Shown in pieces: positions 15,005 to 27,400 of a DNA stretch of 64,000 nt. Source of the DNA: Cherax quadricarinatus (Eukaryota; Arthropoda; Malacostraca; Decapoda; Parastacidae); assembly GCF_038502225.1 (NCBI RefSeq), contig NC_091374.1, forward strand, positions 5,330,859 through 5,394,858. Reading direction: 5' to 3'. Each line of letters opens with the position of its first letter. Position 1 is the stretch's first letter. Both the position numbers and the translations under genes were made by a program. Below the pieces are notes generated by a model. It searched no databases, was not told the origin of the DNA, and was given only the letters and a program-made list of their open reading frames with translations.

Positions 15005-15160
15005 TGTAAAGTAAAAGGACAGAAGTGCAACTAATGTGACATTTATTGTGGCAACGTTTCGCTCTCCAGGAGCTTTATCAAGCTTGATAAAGCTCCTGGA
15101 GAGCGAAACGTTGCCACAATAAATGTCACATTAGTTGCACTTGTGTCCTTTTACTTTACA
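15005..15160. mobile_element. Palindromic element B, copy 2
   Basis: Same palindrome as 8084-8239, displaced by exactly 6,921 bp. One arm has AGAAGTGC in place of ACAAGTGC, so the arms now differ at one position. Confidence 0.9.
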
Positions 15161-15260
15161 TATTGTCGGTAATTCTACCAACTTTATTACAACATGTATC
15201 TGTTACTGTAGCATGTACCTCTTACTGTGGTATAAACCTTGGTAATAAATACCGACAAGT

Positions 15261-15882
15261 TGGTTTAGAAAGACACGTAAGCAAACACTATGACATATTT
15301 ATTAGAAAACGTTTCGGTCCTGGGACCTTGATCACTTCTAACATACAGAGGTAGAAAGGCATTATTATATATAGGCGAAGAGTGAGGTGTGACGCACGTG
15401 ACCTGAGGAATGTCATAAGAACACAAGAATAGAGGAACACTGTAGAAGGCCTACTGGCCCATGCGAGGCAGGTCCTTATCAAAACAACCTCTGCCTATTT
15501 AAGACGGGTAGACGATGAAATCATGTGACTCCTGTGTTGTTGGGTTGGTGGTGCTTAAGTATCATGTATGGCTTACATGATACTTAAGCACCACCAACCC
15601 AACAACACAGGAGTCACATGATTTCATCGTCTACCCGTCCTAATCATAGGCAGAGGTTGTTTTGATAAAGACCTGCCTCGCATGGGCCAGTAGGGCTTCT
15701 ACAGTGTTCCTCCATTCTTATGTTCTTATGACATTCCTCAGGTCACGTGCGTCACACCTCACTCTCCGCCTATATATATAATGCCTTTCTACCTCTGTAT
15801 GTTAGAAGTGATCAAGGTCCCAGGACCGAAACGTTTTCTAATAAATATGTCATAGTGTTTGCTTACGTGACTTTTTAAACCA
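15261..15882. mobile_element. Palindromic element C, copy 2
   Basis: Same element as 8340-8961 at +6,921 bp. It restores GACGCACGTGAC where copy 1 has GAAGCACGTGAC, which matches the opposite arm better. Copy 1 therefore probably carries the newer mutation. Confidence 0.9.
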
Positions 15883-15966
15883 CCTCTTACTGTAACATGT
15901 ACCTCTTATTGTAACATGTACCTCTTACTATAACATGTACCTCTTACCGTAACATGTATCTGTTAC

Positions 15967-16053
15967 TGGTAGGTAAGACACATAGGCAACAGTTAGGCAA
16001 CTTTATTCCGAGAATAAAGTTGCCTAACTGTTGCCTATGTGTCTTACCTACCA
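15967..16053. mobile_element. Palindromic element D, copy 2
   Basis: Same element as 9046-9132 at +6,921 bp, with the same TGTCGGTATTG..TATACCA flank and return to satellite units at 16,090. Confidence 0.9.
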
Positions 16054-19000
16054 ACCTGTCGGTATTGTATACCATTTTGATGTTCATGTATCTGTTACTG
16101 TAACATGTACCTCTTACTGTAACATGTACCTCTTACTGTAACATGTACCTCTTACTGTAACATGTACCTCTTACTGTAACATGTACCTCTTACTGTAACA
16201 TGTACCTCTTACTGTAACATGTACCTCTTACTGTAACATGTACCTCTTACTGTAACATGTACCTCTTACTGTAACATGTACCTCTTACTGTAACATGTAC
16301 CTCTTACTATAACATGTACCTCTTACCGTAACATGTATCTGTTACTGTAACATGTACCTCTTACTGTAACATGTACCTCTTACTGTAACATGTACCTCTT
16401 ACTGTAACATGTACCTCTTACTGTAACATGTACCTCTTACTGTAACATGTACCTCTTACTGTAACATGTACCTCTTACTGTAACATGTACCTCTTACTGT
16501 AACATGTATCTGTTACTGTAACATGTACCTCTTACTGTAACATGTACCTCTTACTGTAACATGTACCTCTTACTGTAACATGTACCTCTTACTGTAATAT
16601 GTACCTCTTACTGTAACATGTACCTCTTACTGTAACATGTACCTCTTACTGTAACATGTACCTCTTACTGTAACATGTACCTCTTACTGTAATATGTACC
16701 TCTTACTGTAACATGTACCTCTTATTGTAACATGTACCTCTTACTGTAACATGTATCTGTTACTGTAACATGTATCTGTTACTATAATATGTATCTGTTA
16801 CTGTAACATGTATCTGTTACTGTAACATGTATCTGTTACTGTAGCATGTACCTCTTACTGTAATGTGTATCTGTTACTGTATCATGTATCTGTTACTGTA
16901 ACATGTATCTGTTACTGTAACATGTACCTCCTACTGTAACATGTACCTCTTACTGTAACATGTATCTGTTACTGTAACATGTACCTCTTACTGTAACATG
17001 TACCTCTTACTGTAACATGTATCTGTTACTGTAACATATACCTCCTGCTGTAACATGTACCTCTTACTGTAACATGTATCTGTTACTGTAACATGTACCT
17101 CTTACTGTAACATGTATCTGTTACTGTAACATGTACCTCTTACTGTAACATGTACCTCTTACTGTAACATGTACCTCTTACTGTAACATGTACCTCTTAC
17201 TGTAACATGTACCTCTTACTGTAACATGTACCTATTACTATAACATGTACCTCTTACCGTAACATGTATCTGTTACTGTAACATGTACCTCTTACTGTAA
17301 CATGTACCTCTTACTGTAACATGTACCTCTTACTGTAACATGTACCTCTTACTGCAACATGTATCTGTTACTGTAACATGTACCTCTTACTGTAACATGT
17401 ACCTCTTACTATAACATGTACCTCTTACCGTAACATGTATCTGTTACTGTAACATGTACCTCTTACTGTAACATGTACCTCTTACTGTAACATGTACCTC
17501 TTACTATAACATGTACCTCTTACCGTAACATGTATCTGTTACTGTAACATGTACCTCTTACTGTAACATGTACCTCTTACTGTAACATGTACCTCTTACT
17601 GTAACATGTACCTCTTACTGTAACATGTACCTCTTACTGTAACATGTACCTCTTACTGTAACATGTACCTCTTACTGTAACATGTATCTGTTACTGTAGC
17701 ATGTACCTCTTACTGTAACATGTACCTCTTACTGTAACATGTACCTCTTACTGTAACATGTACCTCTTACTGTAACATGTACCTCTTACTGTAATATGTA
17801 CCTCTTACTGTAACATGTACCTCTTACTGTAACATGTACCTCTTATTGTAACATGTACCTCTTACTGTAACATGTATCTGTTACTGTAACATGTATCTGT
17901 TACTATAACATGTATCTGTTACTGTAACATGTATCTGTTACTGTAACATGTATCTGTTACTGTAGCATGTACCTCTTACTGTAATGTGTATCTGTTACTG
18001 TATCATGTATCTGTTACTGTAACATGTATCTGTTACTGTAACATGTACCTCCTACTGTAACATGTACCTCTTACTGTAACATGTATCTGTTACTGTAACA
18101 TGTACCTCTTACTGTAACATGTACCTCTTACTGTAACATGTACCTCTTACTGTAACATGTACCTCTTACTGTAACATGTACCTCTTACTGTAACATGTAC
18201 CTCTTACTGTAACATGTATCTGTTACTGTAGCATGTACCTCTTACTGTAACATGTACCTCTTACTGTAACATGTACCTCTTACTGTAACGTGTACCTCTT
18301 ACTGTAACATGTACCTCTTACTGTAATATGTACCTCTTACTGTAACATGTACCTCTTACTGTAACATGTACCTCTTATTGTAACATGTACCTCTTACTGT
18401 AACATGTATCTGTTACTGTAACATGTATCTGTTACTATAACATGTATCTGTTACTGTAACATGTATCTGTTACTGTAACATGTATCTGTTACTGTAGCAT
18501 GTACCTCTTACTGTAATGTGTATCTGTTACTGTATCATGTATCTGTTACTGTAACATGTGTCTGTTACTGTAACATGTACCTCCTACTGTAACATGTACC
18601 TCTTACTGTAACATGTATCTGTTACTGTAACATGTACCTCTTACTGTAACATGTACCTCTTACTGTAACATGTATCTGTTACTGTAACATATACCTCCTG
18701 CTGTAACATGTACCTCTTACTGTAACATGTATCTGTTACTGTAACATGTACCTCTTACTGTAACATGTATCTGTTACTGTAACATGTACCTCTTACTGTA
18801 ACATGTACCTCTTACTGTAACATGTACCTCTTACTGTAACATGTACCTCTTACTGTAACATGTACCTCTTACTGTAACATGTACCTATTACTATAACATG
18901 TACCTCTTACCGTAACATGTATCTGTTACTGTAACATGTACCTCTTACTGTAACATGTACCTCTTACTGTAACATGTACCTCTTACTGTAACATGTACCT

Positions 19001-20599
19001 CTTACTGTAACATGTATCTGTTACTGTAACATGTACCTCTTACTGTAACATGTACCTCTTACTGTAACATGTAACTGTATGTACCTCTTACTGTAACATG
19101 TACCTCTTACTGTAACATGTACCTCTTACTGTAACATGTATCTGTTACTGTAACATGTACTCTTACTGTAACATGTATCTGTTACTGTAACATGTACCTC
19201 TTACTGTAACATGTACCTCTTACTGTAACATGTACCTCTTACTGTAACATGTACCTCTTACTGTAACATGTACCTCTTACTGTAATATGTACCTCTTACT
19301 GTAACATGTACCTCTTACTGTAACATGTACCTCTTATTGTAACATGTACCTCTTACTGTAACATGTATCTGTTACTGTAACATGTACCTCTTACTGTAAC
19401 ATGTACCTCTTACTGTAACATGTACCTCTTACTGTAATATGTACCTCTTACTGTAACATGTACCTCTTACTGTAACATGTACCTCTTACTGTAACATGTA
19501 CCTCTTATTGTAACATGTATCTGTTACTGTAACATGTACCTATTACTGTAGCATGTATCTGTTACTGTAACATGTACCTCTTACTGTAACATGTACCTCT
19601 TACTGTAACATGTACCTCTTACTGTAACATGTACCTCTTACTGTAACATGTACCTATTACTGTAACATGTATCTATTACTGTAACATGTACCTATTACTG
19701 TAACATGTACCTATTACTGTAACATGTACCTCTTACTGTAACATGTACCTCTTACTGTAACATGTACCTATTACTGTAGCATGTATCTGTTACTGTAACA
19801 TGTACCTATTACTGTAACATGTACCTATTACTGTAACATGTATCTGTTACTGTAACATGTATCTATTACTGTAACATGTATCTATTACTGTAACATGTAC
19901 CTATTACTGTAACATGTACCTCTTACTGTAACATGTACCTATTACTGTAGCATGTATCTATTACTGTAACATGTACCTATTACTGTAACATGTATCTATT
20001 ACTGTAACATGTATCTATTACTGTAACATGTATCTATTACTGTAACATGTATCTATTACTGTAACATGTACCTATTACTGTAACATGTATCTATTACTGT
20101 AACATGTATCTATTACTGTAACATGTACCTATTACTGTAACATGTATCTATTACTGTAACATGTATCTATTACTGTAACATGTACCTATTACTGTAACAT
20201 GTACCTATTACTGTAACATGTATCTATTACTGTAACATGTACCTATTACTGTAACATGTATCTATTACTGTAACATGTACCTATTACTGTAACATGTATC
20301 TATTACTGTAACATGTACCTATTACTGTAACATAAGAACATAAGAACATGTACCTATTACTGTAACATGTACCTATTACTGTAACATGTACCTATTACTG
20401 TAACATGTTCCTCTTACTGTAACATGTACCTCCTACTGTAACATGTACCTATTACTGTAACATGTACCTATTACTGTAACATGTACCTATTACTGTAACA
20501 TGTACCTATTACTGTAACATGTACCTCCTACTGTAACATGTACCTATTACTGTAACATGTACCTATTACTGTGATCTGATCCTCTCTTTAATGTTAATA

Positions 20600-21012
20600 T
20601 AAGTAAGTTAGTTTACATTATTCCTAGTACATCTTTTATTGTAATTGATTTTCGCACAGTTCAGTTACTTATTTGTCTTAACTTTTAAGGTTTAAATAAT
20701 AAGATATTACAAGGACCCCAGTGGAAATAAGTCATTTTGACCTTTTTGGGTTACCCTAGGTAATCTATACATAGGCTGCTATGTATGTAATTTATGTAAC
20801 TGCATTTATGTGTATTTGTACCTAAAGAAACTTAGCACCTACTTACTTCCCTTGGAAGATACAAGGACCTCAGTGGAAATAAGTCACTTTGACCTTTTTG
20901 GGTTACCCTAGGTAATCTATACATAGGCTGATATGTATGATAATTTATGTAACAGTATTTATGTGTATTTGTACCTAAAGAAACTTAGCACCTACTTACT
21001 TCCCTTGGAAGA
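20600..21012 (+). mobile_element. LINE 3' tail with 152-bp tandem duplication
   Basis: From TTATTCCTAGTACATC onward this matches the 3' untranslated part of the LINE at 45,365-47,015, so it is a 5'-truncated copy. The part beginning ACAAGGACC is present twice in tandem, at 20,709-20,860 and from 20,861 to about 21,012. Both copies have GTGGAAATAAGTCA and TTTTTGGGTTACCCTAGGTA. They differ at only a few bases. Confidence 0.75.
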
Positions 21013-21409
21013 TACGAGAGTCATAGCAGTTTTATTCTGGGTAAATATAGATTTTTTATACAGGCCGTTGTTTTTTATTATTATAATGTTTGCACTGAGA
21101 ACATCATTATTAGTATGATATATGTGAGATATATTATGGAGAAGTGACCTAGGATAACCCGTAAATGGGAAATAATAATTTCCACTCTGAGGGCAACGTG
21201 GCAGAAGTGAGACTGACAGAAACCAGTTACATTTCTCATATCCTCCCTTATGAAACACCACCAGGGACGTGTAGTAATCCAGCGAGATGTTGCTGATGTC
21301 ATGGCAAGGGCAGAGGGCATAATGGGCAGGTTTTGTATAGGAAATTGTTAAAATTGCGCATGTCGAGGCTCGGAGTGAGGTGCTGGAGGCGCTCCAAGTA
21401 GAGTGCAAC
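21013..21409 (+). promoter_or_regulatory. Presumed eIF4E promoter and 5' UTR
   Basis: The only non-repeat DNA between the LINE tail and the eIF4E start codon. No TATA box is convincing. The last 60 bp are GC-richer than the upstream DNA, as expected near the start site of a broadly expressed gene. The transcription start cannot be placed from sequence. A minus-strand open frame here has no recognisable product. Confidence 0.4.
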
Positions 21410-21439
21410 ATGGCGGCTGATGGCTTGGACGGGATGGAG
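21410..21439 (+). CDS. eIF4E: eIF4E exon 1 (coding part)
   Basis: Thirty coding bases, MAADGLDGME, followed directly by the donor GTATGTAAG at 21440. Phase 0. It was chosen because exon 2 has no usable upstream Met and because this start puts every cap-binding residue at its vertebrate number. The family N-terminus is variable, so the match here is by splice logic and not by similarity. Confidence 0.85.
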
Positions 21440-24400
21440 GTATGTAAGGCAGATGTTACCCTCGTTTAGCCCTCCCTGGACCTCTCCCGCTCACTCCAAC
21501 CACCGGGGATTTTCCCTCGAATATTTCTGGGTGAATGTTCATTCATTGGAATGCGGCGGGGTGTTGAGGAGAGGCAATAATGGCCGTGACAGCCTCCTAC
21601 CGGGTCTGAGCTACATCAGAAGTTGACCTTCTTTCCTCTCCTCTCTCAACTCTGGGTGGTTTTTCACGATCCCGCAGCCTGACTTCACGTCTCTCCTTCA
21701 CTCCCAGTTCATTACCCCAGGATATATACAGTTAATTACGTATTAAGGTGATAAGAAAGGTTGTTGTTTGAGCTGAAGTTTCAATGTTTGAGGAAGATAA
21801 CAGCGCTGTATAGCCCTTGTGGTTTAGCGCTTCTGTTTGATTATAATAATAATAATTATTGAAGAAGATAACAGCAGCTGTAACACGCAATATTACCAGG
21901 AAGTACAACACTATACTTGATGTAATATTTATGTAAAAATGTTACCTGCTGGCTATTACGGATTAAATTAACGAGATGGAGCGCTAAACCCGTGGGGGTT
22001 CTAGTGCCCGGGGGGATTGATAGGTACAGAAATCAAGTTTATTTAGGCACAGGTACACATAAGTACCATTATCATACGTAGTTTAAATTACCTATGATGA
22101 AAGGTCAGATATAGTGTAAGTATTTTAAAGGGGGGAAAAGGTGGCTTCAATTCCATAGATCAAGAGCCTTTCACCGGCATCAAGGCACCGACCTTGAATG
22201 GAACACATTATGTCAAGTCGTGGAAATTTAAATAGACGATTAGAATGTTTAATGGAGTAAAGTAGAGGAAATTGACATGAAAATATAAAAATAAGTGACA
22301 TTACCCTGTGTGTGGTCTAGGGTTTAGGGAACAACACAGTAAGTGTCAGGGGTCCAAGACTGTTCAACTGCCTCCCAGCATACATAAGGGGGATTACCAG
22401 TAAACCCCTGACTGTCTTCAAGAAGGCACTGGACAGGCACCTAAAGTCAGTACCTAACCAGACGGGCTGTGGTTCGTGCGTCAGTTTGTGTGGCCAGCAG
22501 TAACAGCCTGGTTGATCAGGCTCAGATCCACCGTGAGACCTGGTCATAGACTGGGCCACGGGTGCTTTGAGACCCCCCAGGACACCCTCCAGGAAGATAT
22601 AAGTATATTAAATGTCTAAGTAAATTGTCTATGATTGTGAAGGATCTTGATCTTAAGATATGTGTGTGTGCACCTAAATAAACTTACTTATAAGTACAAG
22701 TATCATACATAGTGTGAATTACCAAAGATAACCCAAAAAAATCAGTGACTTGTTTCCACTAGGGTCCTTGGAACTGTCCATCCCCTATCTCGGATCATAC
22801 CTTATTACAGTACTTCCCATTCCCCCCGGCATTGTATGAACTCTGTATTGTTACCTCGGCAGTGTAGAACTACAGGTTTAGATCTCTCCCTACAGTAAGG
22901 AAGTGTGTATTTGGTCAGCAGCCTGGGTAGTGAACAGATTGTTAAAGGCTGACACAGCAGTAATAAGTATATTTAGGCACAGGTACACAAGTACGATTAT
23001 TTTACATTGTGTAAATTACCTAGGATAGCCAGGTTATGTTAGGTTGGGTTGGATTAGGTTATATAGTCCACAACTAAACCTGTAAGAAGTAAATGAAACA
23101 TCTGACAGTTCAATTTATTACATATTGTATCTACATTTGGGTAATTAGCTGCCGGCCAAATAACTTATTGGCTGTAGTACACTATTTTCACAGAAGACTA
23201 AGGTCATTCACTGTTTTTACTGTATGGAGGAAATAACACTTCCTAAAGAAATTTTTTGTAACCAAACTTTATACTATACATTTGCCGTGATCTCATTGCC
23301 AAGAGATGTCCATAATATCCGTGTTGAGTTTTGTACTATGACGTGCAACGTGTATATATCCATCAAGATACATTAATATACTATGCATATTTTTTTCTGG
23401 TCAGCAAAGAGTGTAGTACAGTTATTGGCCACATAACATTTCAGTCAGTGAAGGACTGTACATATGACAGTGTAAACAAACCTACTGTGCTGCCATAAAA
23501 TTATGTACAGTAGATAATACTTGGTAATGATAATAAACAACTATGTTACTGGTTTATTTCTAAAGTGTACTCTTTCTACTTATAAAAATAAGTTTCAAAC
23601 AGTATGCCGTGTTATGCCAGCAGCAGCCTCGTGCATCGCATATTTACCATATCTTGATAGTAAGTTTATTCAGGTACAGGTAGACATTACCTGGAGATTA
23701 CCTGGAGAGAGTTCCGGGGGTCAACGCCCCCGCGGCCCGGTCTGTGACCAGGCCTCCTTAGGTCAGTGTCCCAGGATGCGACTCACACCAGTCGACTAAC
23801 ACCCAGGTACCCATTTTACTGATGGGGAACATAGACAACAGGTGGAAAGAAACACGTCCAATGTTTCTACTCTGGCTGGGAATCGAACCCAGGCCCTCAC
23901 CGTGTGAAGCGAGAGCGTTAACCACCAGGCCACCAGAGCCCCCATAAATACAGTTATATAAATTATCATACATAGTACCATGTGTCGATTACCTAGGATA
24001 ACCCAAAAAAGTTAGTGACTTATTTCCATTGGGGTCCTTGATAGCATCATTATTATTTTCCCTTGTGCTTGATATAATCTCATAGAGAGAGGAATGCTCA
24101 TGGTGCATTATCAGCTTACAAGCAAATTTATAATGATTAATAGTATGCATAATTGTGATGATTTAGGTTTTTCCTACAGTTATTCACAATCATTTATTTC
24201 CAGCATAAAACATAATGTTTTTCTGTATATATGCGAGTAAAAAAAAGTTTACGCTACATACTAGTGTCACTTGATATTAAAATTTCTATCAAACCACATA
24301 AAATCATTTTATCATACTTTGTAGCTATAAGGTTTAAAGGTAGTATGGTAATTTATTTTCAAAGTGATATACATTACTGTATTGTAATGCTTTTACAGTA

Positions 24401-27400
24401 ACTTTAGGCCAACTCAATTTAATAAATATTTAAACAAGACAGTTGTGCACCACTTGAATATTTTATTAGTTAACTTTTCACTTCTGGGAATTTTATCAGT
24501 CCAGTGCTTACCATAAGAGATATTAATATACTGTATGTTGGGGAAGAGAATTCATGTGCAGAAAATGTCAAGTAAATTGTGTAATATCAGGAGGGCCTCG
24601 CTTTACAGTGTTTCACTATTGCAGTGGTTTTCAGTTACACCCATTCTTCATTTATTCAGGCTTCCTACAATAAATATATTCACCAATCACTATAAGCTAA
24701 GGACAAAAATATTGTAAGTAATGTGTGTACTGTATATTCATTTTATTTTTAGGCCTAGCTCTATTGCTCACTTAATGTGAGAGTGTAAAGATGTTATCAG
24801 GCTTTTATATGCATTTGAAAGTGAGAAAAGGCTGTTTCACTTTACAGCAATTTTTGTTTTACAGTGGTAGCCCAGAACCTAACCTGCTGTATAGTAGGGC
24901 CTGCCTGTATATACGTACAGTGGACCCCCGGTTAACGATATTTTTTCACTCCAGAAGTATGTTCAGGTGCCAGTACTGACCGAATTTGTTCCCATAAGGA
25001 ATATTGTGAAGTAGATTAGTCCATTTCAGACCCCCAAACATACACGTACAAACGCACTTACATAAATACACTTACATAATTGGTCGCATTCGGAGGTAAT
25101 CGTTATGCGGGGGTCCACTGTATTCTGATAATCTCTCGGACTCTGTATTAACAAAGCTCTCAGGAGCGAAGACTTCCCTAATCAAATGTTGCACAAATGT
25201 CTTGTTTACAATGTTGCAATGCATTAACAAGGTCCTGTAGTTTGTTTGAATACATGGCATTTAGGCAGCCTTTGAAAAAGTTTCTTCTTTAATTTATTAG
25301 TTATTAACCCTCCTGGGTTAGCAACCTGAAAGATAACATTGTTACATGCAAAGCTCATCAGGGTATTTATTTTGTATTGTGTCAGTTATTGTTTAGAATT
25401 CCATAGATAGTGCAACTGACACGGATCACACATGTTGATTGAAGGTGATAATGTTAACCCCTATTTTTAGTCTCCCTATTTGCCTCTACTTGTATTCTCC
25501 TCTCTGTTTGCCCCTATTTTATTTGCCCACTACTTATATTCCCCTCTTTGCTCCTACTTGTATTCTTATTTACCCCAGCTTATATTTACCTCTCTGTTTG
25601 CCCCTACTGTTCTTTTCCACCTTCCTGTTCATCCCTAATATTTTTTCCTCCCTGTTCACCCCCCCCCCTCCTATCACATCCCTTGGCTGTTCCTATTTTA
25701 CCGAAGTTTTTACTCATTGTTAAAGTGCAATTGGCCAGTAAATTAAGGTAAAATTTCATACTGTTTCCCTTCATCCCAAATGAAACCTAGTTCACCCCCT
25801 AACTCCATTGTTATATTACTGGTATGTAATTAAACAAAATGTTGATATTTCAGAATGACAAGCAACAGCAGCAACGGGGTGAGGAGGAAGTAAAGGAGCA
25901 ACAGGATGTTTCACCAGACATGTTGATCAAGCATCCATTACAGAACACATGGACATTATGGTTTTTTAAGATAGAGAACAACAGAACTTGGGAAGACTGT
26001 CAGATGGAAATATCCAGCTTCAATACAATTGAAGACTTTTGGGCGTGAGTTTAATGTTAAAATTTCTGAATGCAAACTGGCATAATTTATGCTACAGTAT
26101 ATTGGTATTCTTTACTGGATTCTTAAGTCATTTAGGCTTTATTGTCCTATGTGGGGTTGCATCACGTATAATCCTTTTTAACACTATGTAATGCATGAGG
26201 AAGTGGAACAGAATTCTTACTCTGTAAGCCATGCGTGTCGTAAGAGGCAACTAAAATGCCAGGAGCAAGGGGCAAGTATCCCCTTCTCCTGTATATATTA
26301 ATTTAAAAGGAGAAACACTCTTTTTACCTTTCGGGCCACCCTGCCTCAGTGGGATATGGCCGGTTTGTTGAAAGAAGAAATGCATGAAAAATCTGCTGAA
26401 GACCTGTGTAATTACCCATTTGTTATTTTATTTATGTGAATTGCTAAATCCTTCTGGATTATTTAGCACATGGGAGTGTTAGAGGCTCAATCCCTGGCAT
26501 CTCCCTTAGCTCCCATGAACTGCAGCGGGCACTTTCCCAACTTTCTTCCCGCTATTCTCCAGGGAAGGACAACTTACCCTATTCATTTATACTACATCTA
26601 CCTCCCTCCTGTACAGAAGCTATGCTGGAGGTTTTCAATACCAGCTGGTATACAGGTGTCTTCCCTGATATATGGAAACACACTTCTGATTCTGATTCTA
26701 AAGCTGGGCAAGGATGATACCCAACCGAGCCCTTACCGGCCCATCACTCTACTGCCCTGCTTGGGCAAGGTGCTGGAACGACTGGTGGCTACTCGTCTCT
26801 CTTGGTGGATTGAGGAACATGGCCTCCTGCCTGATAGCCAGAGTGGCTTCCGAGAAGGTCGATCCACCCTCGACCCTTTGCTTCAATTTACACAGCTTGT
26901 GCACACTTCATTTAAATGCCGGGAGTTCCTTTTGGCTGCATTTTTGGACCTGTGCAGAGCATTTGGCTCTGCATCACACACAGCAATTGTTTTCAAGCTG
27001 GCCCACATGGGGCTGACAGGAGCTCCCCTCTGCTGGATGCGCAACGTTTTGCAAGGGAGGACCTTTCGTGTAGCAGTGGGTGGTGCTTTGTCCTCGCCCT
27101 GTCCTGTATACCGGGGAGTGCCCCAGGGATCTGTTCTTAGCCCACTCATTTTCTCTGTCTTATTGTCGGATCTCCCTTCCATCCAGGGAGTGCATACCCT
27201 GGTATATGCGGATGATGTGGCCCTTATGTGCAGTGCCCCAGCTTTACTGACAGCACAGGAAACACTTCAGGGTGCCCTGCAATGCATAACATCATGGGCC
27301 ACCACCTGGGGTTTGGAGGTTAGTGACACTAAGTCCAAGCTCTTATGCTTCACTAGACGCCGGCTCCCCACTCTTCCATCAGTCTCATTGAACCAGACGC

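Larger units (their letters stand above)
9700..16340. repeat. Higher-order satellite block, copy 2
   Basis: Second copy of the block at 2,400-9,400. Over the inserted palindromes the two copies are almost identical; I noticed GAAGCACG/GACGCACG and GGACACAAG/GGACAGAAG differences. Beyond 16,340 the array continues with other local higher-order repeats marked by TAATGTGTATC near 16,860, 17,990 and 18,511. Confidence 0.85.
2010..20572. repeat. 19-bp satellite array, ~18.5 kb
   Basis: Head-to-tail repeats with a strict 19-bp period and consensus ACATGTACCTCTTACTGTA. There are roughly 850-900 units after subtracting insertions. Unit variants are zoned. ACCTCTT dominates at the left edge. ACCTCTT, ACTTCTT and a TTATAGTAA form mix at about 2.4-4.6 kb. 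ACCTCTT and ATCTGTT alternate at about 4.6-8.1 kb. The zones then repeat in a second block. ACCTATT and ATCTATT dominate in the last kilobase. The internal ACATGT is palindromic. No long open frame crosses it. Palindromic elements interrupt it at 8,084-9,132 and 15,005-16,053. Confidence 0.98.
21440..25853 (+). other. eIF4E intron 1
   Basis: Starts GTATGT and ends TTTCAG. Repeats listed separately are at 21801-21860, 22030-22200, 22303-22593, 22670-22772, 22970-23050, 23655-24050 and 24918-25120. The stretch 25,441-25,680 is a pyrimidine-rich, degenerate CCCCTA/TTTGCC sequence without coding sense. The remainder is AT-rich with no feature I can name. Confidence 0.85.

Noticed and set aside
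2010..20572. CRISPR-like array
   Set aside because: The 19-bp units are contiguous with no unique spacers, and the context is eukaryotic. It is a satellite.
20992..21411. 139-codon minus-strand frame upstream of eIF4E
   Set aside because: It overlaps a LINE tail and the eIF4E promoter region, contains no recognisable domain, and its codon pattern looks random.
23521..23799. 92-codon frame on the plus strand
   Set aside because: It ends within the antisense strand of the SINE; the GESSGGQRPRG stretch is translated repeat tail.
23870..23943. Functional tRNA gene
   Set aside because: A and B boxes are present, but the sequence is joined to a LINE-type tail and I could not fold a full cloverleaf, so a SINE head is the better reading.
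25439..25751. 94-codon Leu/Pro/Phe-rich frame resembling a membrane protein
   Set aside because: It is a pyrimidine-rich low-complexity intron stretch just before eIF4E exon 2.
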